A DNA stretch of 64,000 nt from Microthrixaceae bacterium (GTDB lineage Bacteria > Actinomycetota > Acidimicrobiia > Acidimicrobiales > Poriferisodalaceae). A program made the position numbers and the translations under genes. Below are positions 18,939 to 27,306 of this stretch, one piece after another. The notes beneath the pieces were generated by a model that did not search any database, was not told where the DNA came from, and worked only from the letters and a program-made list of their open reading frames with translations. Positions within the stretch are counted from its first letter, which is position 1. Each line of letters starts with the position of its first letter. Location: contig WTFX01000026.1 in assembly GCA_011523825.1 (NCBI GenBank), positions 330,321 through 394,320 of the forward strand. Direction: 5' to 3'.

Positions 18939-19214
18939 TCACCACCCGTAGGGATAGAGCCACCACAGCGACGACAGCGCCACCCAGGAAGTGACGATCA
19001 GCCAGTAGGTGACCGGATTGGCGCGCCGCGTGACGCGCTGCACGAAGCTGCTCTCGCCGGTGAAGATGTCGTAGGCGGCCCAGCCCAAGAACAGGGCCGA
19101 CCACATCCAGTACTGCTGGGTAAACGTCAAGGCCCACAGCGCGGCCAGACCAGTCCACGTCATCCAGGGACGCCGGAGGCGGGTCAGCGGCGGATCGTCC
19201 CAGCTCTGGATCAT
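18939..19214 (-). CDS. Small membrane protein with two to three helices, coupled to a Rieske oxygenase
   Basis: A 91-residue protein that is very rich in Trp and Tyr. Hydrophobic helices run over about residues 18-50 (TGLAALWALTFTQQYWMWSALFLGWAAYDIF) and 70-86, separated by a short basic loop VQRVTRRANP. Its ATG overlaps the stop of the Rieske gene (ATGA at 19211-19214) and AGGAGAG lies just upstream. It is therefore almost surely translated together with that oxygenase. I do not recognise the family. Its placement suggests a membrane anchor, transport or electron-transfer helper for the oxygenase. Confidence 0.7.
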   Translation of the reverse strand: MIQSWDDPPLTRLRRPWMTWTGLAALWALTFTQQYWMWSALFLGWAAYDIFTGESSFVQRVTRRANPVTYWLIVTSWVALSSLWWLYPYGW

Positions 19215-20317
19215 CGGTTCTCTCCTGCATCGATGGCCGTGTGCACAGCCGGCGGTTCGACGCCGTGGAGACGCCAGTTGAGGTAGTGCCCGAAGTCGGC
19301 GACGACCCGTTCGACGGGCACGAGCGGGCCGGGGGTGAAGTCGCCGATGGCGCCCCGCTGCCTTCGCTCGCAGATTGCCTTGTCCTCGGGCAGGAAGTCG
19401 GGAAGTCCGTAGGCGCTGGCCGCGACTCGGCGGCTGAGCCAACTCGCGATCCGGCTGCGAGGGCGAGTGCCCGACGCAGCGCCCCAGGCAGCGCCGGTTC
19501 TGATAGCGCAACGTTCGACATCGATGGGATGGACGGCCTGCCAGGCGAAAGCGCCCGAGGTGAAGACGCCCACGAATCCGGGCGGCAGGCTGATGAGGAG
19601 GTAGTCGTCGCTGCCCTTCACTGTGCCCCCGGTTGCGGTGGCACGGGCGCTCCCGCTGACGTAGTACGCCCCCTTGGTCGGCGAGACCGGCTCGAGCGTC
19701 TCGGGATGCACCCGGAACAGGTGGTAGCTCTCCATCGCGTTGAGAATCGCCAGCTTCCAGTTGCAGGCCCATTCCTGTGTTTCCTGCAGTTCCGACCGGT
19801 GTGCCATGGCGTCGAGCCCACGCTCGGCGACGTAGGGCTCCACCGCTGTGAAGCGCGTGGCGAGCGGCTCAGCGTCGAGGTTCTGGCTGACGAAGATCAG
19901 GCCATGCCAGGACTCCACCCGGTAGGTCGGCAGGCAGTGTGCTGACTTGTCGACTGCGTCTCGCGGTGCATGCGGCACCGACAGCAGCCGCCCGCCGTCG
20001 TCATAGGTCCATGCGTGGTACGGGCACTGGATGCGCTTGGCGCTGGTCGGCCGGTCCACCAGCAGCGTTCCTCGGTGGGCGCACAGGTTCGACACTGCGG
20101 CGAGATCGCCGTTCTGCTGCCGGATGAGCAGGACCGGTTGGGTGCCGATGACGACCGGCAACTGGTCGCCGGGATGGGGCACGGCGTCGGTTGTGGTGAC
20201 GAACACCCAGTCGCCGTGCCAGATCGCTTCCAGTTCCGCGGCGAAGATTGCCGGGTCTCGAAAGGCGACATTGGGCAGTGCCGAATCGGGGTCGAACACC
20301 ATGTGACCCGGGCTCAT
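19211..20317 (-). CDS. Rieske non-heme iron oxygenase alpha-type subunit
   Basis: A 368-residue oxygenase, third in the window. The Rieske centre is CAHRG (near residue 82) and CPYHAW about 20 residues later. The mononuclear iron site lies in AMESYHLFRVHPETLEP (H-x4-H). The ATG at 20317 was chosen because it begins at the end of the promoter described separately; the open frame upstream reads into the divergent PaaX-type regulator's control region. It is divergent from that regulator and overlaps the small membrane protein gene by four bases. The pair looks like a regulated catabolic operon. No ferredoxin reductase is adjacent. Confidence 0.9.
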   Translation of the reverse strand: MSPGHMVFDPDSALPNVAFRDPAIFAAELEAIWHGDWVFVTTTDAVPHPGDQLPVVIGTQPVLLIRQQNGDLAAVSNLCAHRGTLLVDRPTSAKRIQCPYHAWTYDDGGRLLSVPHAPRDAVDKSAHCLPTYRVESWHGLIFVSQNLDAEPLATRFTAVEPYVAERGLDAMAHRSELQETQEWACNWKLAILNAMESYHLFRVHPETLEPVSPTKGAYYVSGSARATATGGTVKGSDDYLLISLPPGFVGVFTSGAFAWQAVHPIDVERCAIRTGAAWGAASGTRPRSRIASWLSRRVAASAYGLPDFLPEDKAICERRQRGAIGDFTPGPLVPVERVVADFGHYLNWRLHGVEPPAVHTAIDAGENR

Positions 20318-20323
20318 CCGAGC

Positions 20324-20352
20324 ATCATAGCTCGGATGCCGTACAAAATCAA
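20324..20352 (-). promoter_or_regulatory. Sigma70-like promoter for the Rieske operon, leaderless
   Basis: On the minus strand, TTGATT (20347-20352) and TATGAT (20324-20329) are separated by exactly 17 bases. The expected transcription start falls at about 20317, the A of the ATG, so the mRNA would have no leader. Confidence 0.65.
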
Positions 20353-20373
20353 CGGCCGTTTGTATGATACGGC
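20338..20373. promoter_or_regulatory. Inverted repeat, likely operator of the PaaX-type regulator
   Basis: GCCGTACAAA at 20338-20347 is mirrored by TTTGTA at 20359-20364 and TACGGC at 20368-20373, with three extra bases in the right arm. It covers the -35 region of the Rieske promoter and TATGAT at 20363-20368, a possible -10 of the regulator gene. A repressor bound here would block both divergent genes. Confidence 0.6.
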
Positions 20374-20392
20374 GTAACGTTAAGGAGCAGCG

Positions 20393-21394
20393 TTGAACGA
20401 CCCGGCACCGGAACAGCACAGCGGGCTGCCGACTCGCGCATTGGTGCTGTCGGCGGTCGGCACAGACGGCGAACTCCGTGCCGAACCGATTTTCGTCATG
20501 TCGGCGCTGCCGGGTCACAGCGACAAGGCGGTGCGTGATTGCCTTGCTCGGCTTGCCAACGAGGGGCTCCTCGTCAAGGACGCCGGGCGGGGCCGCAAGG
20601 CCAGCTATCGGGTGACCTCAGCGGGTCGTGCGGCAATCGAGAGCGACATCGGCTGGGCCGCCTACGCGCATCGCGTCGATGCCGGTCTCGAGCCGTGGGA
20701 CGGATGGTGGCATCTCACGGCCTTCGAAGTACCCGAGCGGCGTCGAGCTGCACGCGATGCGCTGCGTCGCCTGCTCATCGAGCTCGGTGCCGCGCCCGTC
20801 CAATCGGGGTTGTACGTGCACCCGTACGACCTCTTCGACCTGGTGTTCGAGCTCGCCGGACGTCTGGAGGTGCCCGAGGCGGTGAGCAGCTTCGTCACCC
20901 CGTCGATCCGCACCGGACTGGTCGCGGCCATCGGCGATGAGTCCGCGCACGACGAGCCGGCGTCAGCGTTCGCGAGACGCATCTGGCCTCTCGACGAGCT
21001 CGGCGAACGCTACGAAGTCCTGGAGTGCAAGCTCGTCTCGATCGAAGCGGATGCTGGTCGTCTCGACACCCACCAGCTTGCCGCCCGCATGTTCGCCGCC
21101 GCCGCCGAGACCGAGGCTGTGCATCGTGACGATCCGCTGCTTCCCGCCGAAGTCCTGCCCGACGACTGGACCGGAAGTCGAGCACGCCGGGCGTTCATGG
21201 CTGCGCACGCCGCCGCGAGCGCTCACAGCGAGCTCTACGCCAACTCGCACCTGATGTCGTCGTTCGTTGCGGAGATCGTTCGGTCGCTCGACGAGACGCG
21301 TGATCAGTTCTGGCAGCGCTGGTTTCCGAGGTTCCTCGATGCCTACCGGGCCAGGCTTCCCCCGGCCGCCACGGGCCGGATGCAGCGAGACTGA
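20393..21394 (+). CDS. PaaX family transcriptional regulator
   Basis: A 333-residue repressor-type protein. The N-terminal winged helix covers about residues 12-80 (PTRALVLSAVG, ALPGHSDKAVRDCLARLANEGLL, GRKASYRVT). The central segment WDGWWHLTAFEVPERRRAARDALRRLL and the C-terminal four-helix part match PaaX, whose namesake senses phenylacetyl-CoA. The start is TTG at 20393 with AAGGAG at 20382-20387. It is divergent from the Rieske/small-membrane-protein operon and probably controls it in response to a CoA-thioester or aromatic intermediate; the ligand is unknown. Confidence 0.87.
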   Translation: MNDPAPEQHSGLPTRALVLSAVGTDGELRAEPIFVMSALPGHSDKAVRDCLARLANEGLLVKDAGRGRKASYRVTSAGRAAIESDIGWAAYAHRVDAGLEPWDGWWHLTAFEVPERRRAARDALRRLLIELGAAPVQSGLYVHPYDLFDLVFELAGRLEVPEAVSSFVTPSIRTGLVAAIGDESAHDEPASAFARRIWPLDELGERYEVLECKLVSIEADAGRLDTHQLAARMFAAAAETEAVHRDDPLLPAEVLPDDWTGSRARRAFMAAHAAASAHSELYANSHLMSSFVAEIVRSLDETRDQFWQRWFPRFLDAYRARLPPAATGRMQRD

Positions 21395-21408
21395 CCCCGC
21401 GCGCGGGG
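21395..21408 (+). terminator. Perfect GC palindrome directly after the PaaX-type stop
   Basis: CCCCGCGCGCGGGG starts on the base after the TGA stop. It can fold into a short very stable hairpin, but no T-run follows, so it is only a possible terminator or attenuating structure. Confidence 0.3.
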
Positions 21409-21501
21409 TGTGCGGCTGCGTTGCCGCTGCGCTAGAAACGCCCGCAGCCCCGCAGGTGGCGCGCCTGCCCACGCCAACGATTTGGACAGATGGAGAGAAC
21501 A

Positions 21502-22491
21502 GTGAACGACCCAGTACGAGTTGCTGTCACGGGTGCCGCCGGCCAGATCGGCTACAGCCTGCTGTTCCGGATTGCCTCGGGGGCAATGCTCGGTCCCGAC
21601 CAGCCCGTCGAGCTGCGCATGCTGGAGATCCCGCCGGCGATGGGCGCGCTCGACGGCGTGATGATGGAGCTCGACGACTGCGCCTTCCCGCTGCTGGCGT
21701 CACGCACCGGCACCTCGGACCCCAACGAGGCCTTCGAGGGTGCCGACTACGCGCTGCTGGTGGGCTCGATGCCCCGCAAGGCCGGCATGGAGCGCAGCGA
21801 TCTGCTGGAGGCCAACGGCGGCATCTTCACCGTGCAGGGCAAGGCGCTCAGCGATTCGGCCAACCCCTCGGTGCGGGTGCTGGTGGTGGGCAACCCGGCC
21901 AACACCAACTGCCTGATCGCCATGCGCAATGCGCCCGGGATTGCTGACGGTCAGTTCACCGCCATGACCCGCCTCGACCACAATCGGGCCGTCGCTCAGC
22001 TCGCTGCCAAGGCGGGCATGTCGGTGAACGACGTGACCCGCATGACCATCTGGGGCAACCACTCCGCCACCCAGTACCCCGACATCTTCCACGCCGAGGT
22101 GGGCGGCCACAACGCAGCGGCCCTGGTGGACGATCAGGCGTGGCTGGAGGACGACTTCATCCCGACCGTGCAGCAGCGCGGCGCGGCCATCATCAACGCT
22201 CGCGGTGCCTCGTCAGCGGCGTCGGCCGCGTCGGCCGCAGTGGACCACATGCGCGACTGGGCGTCGGACACGCCCGGCGGCGACTGGGTCTCCATGGGCA
22301 TCCCGTCCACCGGCGACTACGGCGCCCCCGAGGGCATCATCACCTCGTACCCAGTCACCGTCGCCGGCGGCCAGTACCACGTGGTGACCGGCCTCGAGCT
22401 CGACGAGTTCAGCCGCGCACGCATCGAGGCCTCCTGGGCCGAACTCGTCGATGAGCGCGACACCGTCGCAGGAATGGGCCTCCTCGGCTGA
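21502..22491 (+). CDS. mdh: Malate dehydrogenase
   Basis: A 329-residue NAD-dependent malate dehydrogenase of the cytosolic-like (MDH type 2) group, which oxidises malate to oxaloacetate in the TCA cycle. Visible motifs are [19 protein letters not shown] for NAD binding, [20 protein letters not shown] around the substrate loop, [17 protein letters not shown] and the catalytic His in [13 protein letters not shown]. The frame is open from ATG 21490, but GTG 21502 has GGAGAG about five bases upstream and gives the usual [13 protein letters not shown] start. The TCA genes sucCD are about 16 kb upstream. Confidence 0.96.
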   Translation: MNDPVRVAVTGAAGQIGYSLLFRIASGAMLGPDQPVELRMLEIPPAMGALDGVMMELDDCAFPLLASRTGTSDPNEAFEGADYALLVGSMPRKAGMERSDLLEANGGIFTVQGKALSDSANPSVRVLVVGNPANTNCLIAMRNAPGIADGQFTAMTRLDHNRAVAQLAAKAGMSVNDVTRMTIWGNHSATQYPDIFHAEVGGHNAAALVDDQAWLEDDFIPTVQQRGAAIINARGASSAASAASAAVDHMRDWASDTPGGDWVSMGIPSTGDYGAPEGIITSYPVTVAGGQYHVVTGLELDEFSRARIEASWAELVDERDTVAGMGLLG

Positions 22492-22541
22492 AGCCTCAGT
22501 GCTGGCGCTGGCCAGGCGCTGCCTCCTCGATGGTGCGAAAG

Positions 22542-22559
22542 GTTTAGCTGCGCATAAAC
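22542..22559. promoter_or_regulatory. Small inverted repeat upstream of the XRE gene
   Basis: GTTTA (22542-22546) and TAAAC (22555-22559) form a 5-bp inverted repeat about 35 bases before the XRE start. It could be an autoregulatory operator, but the repeat is short. Confidence 0.25.
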
Positions 22560-22594
22560 TGCTTGGCGATGGCGCTAGGCAGTTGAGGCAGCAC

Positions 22595-22918
22595 ATGAAG
22601 ATCACCGACACCAGCGGTTCGGATGACTTCGAAGAGGTCGACGATGTCCTCGACGGGTTCAACCTCACCCACGCCGAACGATCTCGGATCGAGGACAGGA
22701 CTGCCGGCTTGCTCGCCTTGGATGCCTGCCTCAGAGATCTCCGAGTTGCCGCAGGAATCCGCCAGACAGACGTGGCACGGGCCATGGACGTCACCAAGTC
22801 CGCTGTTTCCCAGCTCGAAGCCCGCGGCATGCTCGATGCCAAGCTCAGCACGCTGACCCGGTACTTCGCCGGCCTCGGATACCAGCTCGAAATCACCCTC
22901 ATCCCCATCGACGCCTGA
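22595..22918 (+). CDS. XRE-family helix-turn-helix protein (antitoxin-like, orphan)
   Basis: A 107-residue protein with a clear HTH in its second half: LRVAAGIRQTDVARAMDVTKSAVSQLEARG near residues 50-78, followed by LSTLTRYFAGLGYQLEITL, typical of HigA/RelB-associated XRE antitoxins. The N-terminal 45 residues are acidic. The frame is open further upstream (to 22451 within mdh), but ATG 22595 with GAGG just before it is the likely start. A matching toxin gene is not present on either side, so it is either a solitary regulator or the remnant of a toxin-antitoxin pair. Confidence 0.7.
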   Translation: MKITDTSGSDDFEEVDDVLDGFNLTHAERSRIEDRTAGLLALDACLRDLRVAAGIRQTDVARAMDVTKSAVSQLEARGMLDAKLSTLTRYFAGLGYQLEITLIPIDA

Positions 22919-23076
22919 CGCTGGGGCGTGGGTTACTCCGCTTCAGTCTCAGGCTGCGACTCTCGTATCGGGTCAGAGTCGGAGGTGCTGCGCAGATCTG
23001 GCCGGATCTGAGCGAGCGCGTCGGCGAAGCGATCTCCCCAACCTCGTAACTTTCGATCTCACCGAGCGAACTGCCG

Positions 23077-23319
23077 TCAAGCGAGATCGGGTTCGTTGGC
23101 AACGACGCGGCGAACGAGCGACTGGTAGCTCCCGGCATCCTCGAGGGCCTCGCTGAGCATCGACCGCAGTCCGTATCGACCGGCTGGCGTCACCACCACC
23201 GCAGAGCCGAGATCGGCGACCTCGACAATTCCTCCATCAGCGATACCCCACCGGTGCCGTAGTTCGACCGGCAGTGCAATCTGACCCCGTCCTGAGACTC
23301 GATACTGCGCAACGGCCAT
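23077..23319 (-). CDS. AbrB/MazE/SpoVT-type DNA-binding protein (orphan)
   Basis: An 80-residue protein. The N-terminal half YRVSGRGQIALPVELRHRWGIADGGIVEVADLGSAVVV is the swapped-hairpin AbrB fold found in VapB/MazE antitoxins. TAGGAG lies seven bases before the ATG at 23319. The C-terminal tail EALEDAGSYQSLVRRVVANEPDLA would contact a toxin, but no PIN or MazF gene follows in 22919-23076. It is divergent from the DUF917 operon and could act as a local regulator. Confidence 0.72.
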   Translation of the reverse strand: MAVAQYRVSGRGQIALPVELRHRWGIADGGIVEVADLGSAVVVTPAGRYGLRSMLSEALEDAGSYQSLVRRVVANEPDLA

Positions 23320-23610
23320 GGCGTCACTCCTACAACGACGACGTGTGCGCTTGCAAGTACGCATGCACGGCCGACCAAGCCAATGGGTGCGACACCGTCG
23401 AACTTGGCCTGTTCGGCTAGCCCAATTCACTCGCCAAAGGCTCACTCGTCATCTGAGAGAGCCGTGCCCGCCGTCCCAGACGTCGACTTACGGAGGGCAG
23501 AGTGCGTCCTTGCGTGACTCTGGGGTTGCGATGTGCCCATCGATGGCACTTCCGGCCGACACCTACATTCGCTGGTCAGTCAGTGCAGCTTTTCTGGCGG
23601 AAGGACGTTC

Positions 23611-24687
23611 GTGAGAGAACTGACCCTCGACGACATCGACGATCTCGCGCTGGGAGCGACGCTGCTCGGCACCGGCGGCGGGGGAGATCCATACGTCGGG
23701 AAGCTGCTGGTCTCCCAAGCGATCGCCGACCATGGGCCCGCTCGGGTTGTCACTGCCGATGAGCTTCCAGAAGACGGCCTGGTTTTGACGACGGCCATCA
23801 TCGGCGCTCCCACGGTCATCCTGGAGAAGATTCCCGCCGGCACCGAGTTCCGATCTGGCATACAGGCGCTTGCGGCGTACTTGGGCGAGGACCCAGTCGC
23901 CCTCATGCCGATCGAAGTGGGCGGTGTCAACACCCTCGTTCCGATCGCCACCGCTGTCGAGATGGGCCTGCCGGTGGTCGACGCCGACGGGATGCGCAGA
24001 GCCTTCCCCCAGATCGAGATGACCGTCTTCACCCTGCACGACCTGCCCGCAGGCCCGCTGTCGATTGCGGACGAGAAGGGCAATATGTGCGTGTTCGAGG
24101 CGAACACCAATCAGATCGCCGAGTCGCTCGCCCGTGCCGCTGTCATCCAGCTCGGCCTCGCCGACGCAATCAGCTGCTACCCGATGAAGGTGGCCGACGT
24201 GCGGCGAGCCGGCATCGCAGGCTCCATGAGCTACTGCACCGAGGTGGGCAAGCGGCTCGCTCATGTGAAGCTGGGTGCAGACGGGGCGTGGGAAGAGCTT
24301 CTCGACTACACCGATGCGGCTCACGTCTTCAGCGGCAAAGTCATCGACATCGACCGCCGGACTACCGAAGGCTTCGCCAGGGGCACGGTGGTGCTTGAGC
24401 ACCTCGATGATCCCAGCCGGACGATGCGCGTCGAAATTCAGAACGAGAACCTCGTCGCATTCGAGGACGGCGACGCCGTGGTCACCGTGCCGGACCTGCT
24501 GTGCCTGCTCGACTACGAATCGGCCGACCCGATCACCACCGAGGGCCTGGCCTACGGGCAACGCCTCAACGTGCTGGCCATGCCCTGCGCACCCGAGTGG
24601 CACCGCGACGGGATGCTCGATCTCGTCGGCCCGAGGGCCTTCGGGTACGACATCGACTACGTCGACTTCCGGGAGCGTGTGCGATGA
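23611..24687 (+). CDS. DUF917 (S-methyl-thiohydantoin desulfurase-like domain) protein
   Basis: A 358-residue protein. It opens with LTLDDIDDLALGATLLGTGGGGDPY, the conserved N-terminal block of DUF917, and contains PIEVGGVNTLVPIATAVEMGLPVVDADGMRRAFPQ, also diagnostic. Members occur next to hydantoinase/oxoprolinase genes, which is exactly the case here, and one related domain has been linked to thiohydantoin processing. The reaction here is unknown. GTG 23611 has GGAAGGA at 6-7 bases; the frame to 23533 lacks similarity. Its stop overlaps the next ATG (ATGA), so both proteins are probably made in equal amounts and may form a complex. Confidence 0.85.
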   Translation: MRELTLDDIDDLALGATLLGTGGGGDPYVGKLLVSQAIADHGPARVVTADELPEDGLVLTTAIIGAPTVILEKIPAGTEFRSGIQALAAYLGEDPVALMPIEVGGVNTLVPIATAVEMGLPVVDADGMRRAFPQIEMTVFTLHDLPAGPLSIADEKGNMCVFEANTNQIAESLARAAVIQLGLADAISCYPMKVADVRRAGIAGSMSYCTEVGKRLAHVKLGADGAWEELLDYTDAAHVFSGKVIDIDRRTTEGFARGTVVLEHLDDPSRTMRVEIQNENLVAFEDGDAVVTVPDLLCLLDYESADPITTEGLAYGQRLNVLAMPCAPEWHRDGMLDLVGPRAFGYDIDYVDFRERVR

Positions 24688-26252
24688 AGGACCTGCGGCT
24701 TGGCGTGGACGTCGGGGGAACGAACACCGACGCCGTCGTGGTGGACGGCGAGGGTCGCATCGTCGTCGAAACGAAAACCGCAACGACGCCCGAGCCCATC
24801 GACGGCATCGTCGACGCGATCACCACGGTCATCGACCAGGTCGAGGACACCTCCCGGCTGGGCAAGGCCATGTTGGGCACGACGCACCCGACCAACGCCA
24901 TCATCCGCCGCCGCGACCTGGACCGGGTGGGAGTGCTCCGACTGGCGGCGCCGTCGTCGCTGGGCGTGCGACCCAGTGCCAACTGGCCTGACGACTTGCG
25001 TGATCTCGTCATCGGGCGCAGCCAGATCATCGAGGGCGGGTTTGAGTACGACGGAACGCCGATCGCATCGCTTGACGAAGACGCCGTCCGCCGCTTCGCG
25101 GGCGACTGTGCAGGAGACGTGTCCGCCCTCGCCGTGTCGTGCGCATTCAGTCCTGCGTGCACCGATCATGAGTTGCGCGCCGCCGAGATCATCGAGGCGG
25201 AATGCGGAAGGGATCTGCCGGTTTCGCTGAGCCACACGGTCGGGTCGCTGGGCCTGCTCGAACGCGAGAACGCCACCATTCTCAACGCGTCGCTGCTGAC
25301 CGTCGCGAGACGGGTCGTGAACGGCTTCCGTGACACGCTTGCCAACTTGGGACTCGACGTCGAGAGCTTCCTGACTCAGAACGACGGGACGCTGATGACC
25401 GTGGAGGAGGCGGACCGCTACCCGGTGCTCACCGTGGGTTCGGGACCGACGAACTCCATGCGCGGTGCGTGTGCATTGGCCGGCCTCACCGACGCCCTCG
25501 TCATCGATGTCGGCGGCACGTCGGCGGACATCGGCATTCTGGTGAACGGCTTCCCACGCGAGTCCACCGCAGCGGTGGAGGTCGGCGGCGTGCGCACCAA
25601 CTTCCGCATGCCCGACCTGATCTCGGTGGGCCTCGGCGGCGGCACCATCGTGCGGCACGACAGCGAAGCTGACGGCGGTGGTGTGACTGTGGGTCCCGAC
25701 TCAGTGGGCTACCGGGTCATCAGCGATGCGATGTGCATGGGCGGTCCCACGCTGACGCTCTCCGATGTGTCTCTGGCGGTGGGCCGGCTGGACGGGTTCG
25801 GTGATCCCTCGCTGCTGAGCGGGGTCCAGAACGAGATCTGCCAGGCCGCGATCGCTTGGGTCGACGAGCGGATCGGGGTGCTCGGCGAGCGCATGAAGGC
25901 GTCCAGCACGCCGCTGCCGCTGATGGCCGTGGGGGGCGGTGCTCACCTCGTGCCGACGGAGCTGGCTGGCTTCAGCGAGGTTGTCTGGCCGCCGCATCAC
26001 TCGGTGGCGAACGCGTTCGGCGCGGCCATCGCCGAAGCTGCCGGATCCATCGACAAGGTGTACAGCTATGACGCCACCAGCCGCGAGGACTGCCTGCGCA
26101 GCGCCCGGGAGGAAGCGACCGACGCCGCCATCCGGGCCGGTGCGAACGCGGGCGAGGTCAGGATCACGAGCGTCGTGGAGATCCCGATGACGTATGTGCC
26201 GGGAGGCGGTTGCCGGGTCATCGTCAAGGCGGTCGGGCCGCTCGCCGCGTGA
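24684..26252 (+). CDS. Hydantoinase/oxoprolinase family protein (HyuA-type)
   Basis: A 522-residue ASKHA-fold ATPase-like enzyme. The N-terminal nucleotide-binding loop is LGVDVGGTNTDAVVVD, a second appears as VIDVGGTSADIGIL, and GLGGGTIVRH and AVGGGAHLVP follow. This family opens cyclic amides (hydantoins, 5-oxoproline, N-methylhydantoin) with ATP. The shorter form paired with DUF917 is widespread but poorly characterised; no HyuB partner is present. It overlaps DUF917 by ATGA and the downstream dipeptidase by GTGA. Confidence 0.9.
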   Translation: MKDLRLGVDVGGTNTDAVVVDGEGRIVVETKTATTPEPIDGIVDAITTVIDQVEDTSRLGKAMLGTTHPTNAIIRRRDLDRVGVLRLAAPSSLGVRPSANWPDDLRDLVIGRSQIIEGGFEYDGTPIASLDEDAVRRFAGDCAGDVSALAVSCAFSPACTDHELRAAEIIEAECGRDLPVSLSHTVGSLGLLERENATILNASLLTVARRVVNGFRDTLANLGLDVESFLTQNDGTLMTVEEADRYPVLTVGSGPTNSMRGACALAGLTDALVIDVGGTSADIGILVNGFPRESTAAVEVGGVRTNFRMPDLISVGLGGGTIVRHDSEADGGGVTVGPDSVGYRVISDAMCMGGPTLTLSDVSLAVGRLDGFGDPSLLSGVQNEICQAAIAWVDERIGVLGERMKASSTPLPLMAVGGGAHLVPTELAGFSEVVWPPHHSVANAFGAAIAEAAGSIDKVYSYDATSREDCLRSAREEATDAAIRAGANAGEVRITSVVEIPMTYVPGGGCRVIVKAVGPLAA

Positions 26253-27298
26253 GCCACGCCGGGGTCCGCGTCGCCGACGCCCACAACGACCTGCTGCTCG
26301 CGGTCCTGCACCAGCGAGAGCGGGGCCGGGAAGATCCATTCGGGGACTACTGGCTGCCACAGCTGCGCTCGGGCGGCGTGGACCTGCAGTTCCTGCCGAT
26401 CTTCACAGAGGATCAGCACGTGGGCGAGGGCGCCCTGCGGCGCGCCCTGCTGCTGCTGGAGGAAGCCCGCCGCATCGCTCATACCCACGCCTCCGATGTC
26501 GCCGTCGTCGAGACCCGCACAGATCTCGAACAAGCGCTGGCATCGGGCCGGATCGGGCTGCTGCTTGCTCTCGAGGGCTCCGAGCCGCTCGGCGCCGATC
26601 TCGATCTGCTCGAGACGTTCTTCCGGCTCGGCGTGCGCTGCATGTCGATGACGTGGAATCGCCGCACGATGATGGCCGACGGCGTTGGCGAGGCCGCAAC
26701 CGGTGCAGGGCTCACCGGTCTCGGCGTGGACGCTGTTGCTGAAATGGAACGGCTCGGCATCATCGTTGACGTGAGCCACCTGTCCGCGGCGGGCGTGGCC
26801 CACGTGTCCGCTGTGGCCACGCGCCCGTTCGTGGCGACTCATTCGTCGTGCCAGGCCCTCTGCGGCCATCCGCGCAACCTCAGCGACGAGCAGATGCACC
26901 AGATAGCAGCCGCAGGCGGTGTCATCGGCATCAACGCGTTCGGCGGTTTTCTCGCTGATGAGCAGCCTGCGCTGGCCGATTACGTCGCACATATTGGCCA
27001 CGCACTCGACGTTGCTGGTGAGCGGGCCGTCGGTTTGGGTCCGGACTTCATCGACGATCTGCTGCACACCATCGACCCGATTCTGGGCGCCGGTCTGGTC
27101 GATCCCGACTGCCTGCCGCTGGTGGAGGATCTGCGCTCACCTGCCGATCTGGCGCCGCTGGTGGAACTTCTGGTCGCGAAGCTCGGCGTCGAGACAGCGG
27201 GCCGTGTCGCGGGCGACAACTGGATCGAGTTCGTCTTGGGCAGCCTGCCGTCCCGCCGACCGCACGAGGTCGCGGAGAATAGAGCCGCCAGCCACTAG
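26249..27298 (+). CDS. Membrane dipeptidase-family metallohydrolase (peptidase M19)
   Basis: A 349-residue renal-dipeptidase-like TIM-barrel zinc hydrolase. Metal-ligand motifs are visible: HND near the N terminus (VADAHNDLLLAVL), the bridging Glu in LLALEGSEPLG, and His in DVSHLS and FVATHSSCQALCGHPRNLSD. M19 enzymes cleave dipeptides, often with a D-residue at the C-terminal side. No signal peptide is seen, so it is probably cytoplasmic. The GTG overlaps the HyuA stop (GTGA). The context suggests it hydrolyses an acyl- or carbamoyl-amino-acid product or a dipeptide of the same pathway. Confidence 0.88.
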   Translation: MSHAGVRVADAHNDLLLAVLHQRERGREDPFGDYWLPQLRSGGVDLQFLPIFTEDQHVGEGALRRALLLLEEARRIAHTHASDVAVVETRTDLEQALASGRIGLLLALEGSEPLGADLDLLETFFRLGVRCMSMTWNRRTMMADGVGEAATGAGLTGLGVDAVAEMERLGIIVDVSHLSAAGVAHVSAVATRPFVATHSSCQALCGHPRNLSDEQMHQIAAAGGVIGINAFGGFLADEQPALADYVAHIGHALDVAGERAVGLGPDFIDDLLHTIDPILGAGLVDPDCLPLVEDLRSPADLAPLVELLVAKLGVETAGRVAGDNWIEFVLGSLPSRRPHEVAENRAASH

Positions 27299-27306
27299 GA
27301 GCCAGT

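Noticed and set aside
22451..22594. N-terminal extension of the XRE gene into mdh
   Set aside because: It overlaps the conserved mdh end in another frame and lacks similarity; ATG 22595 has a ribosome site.
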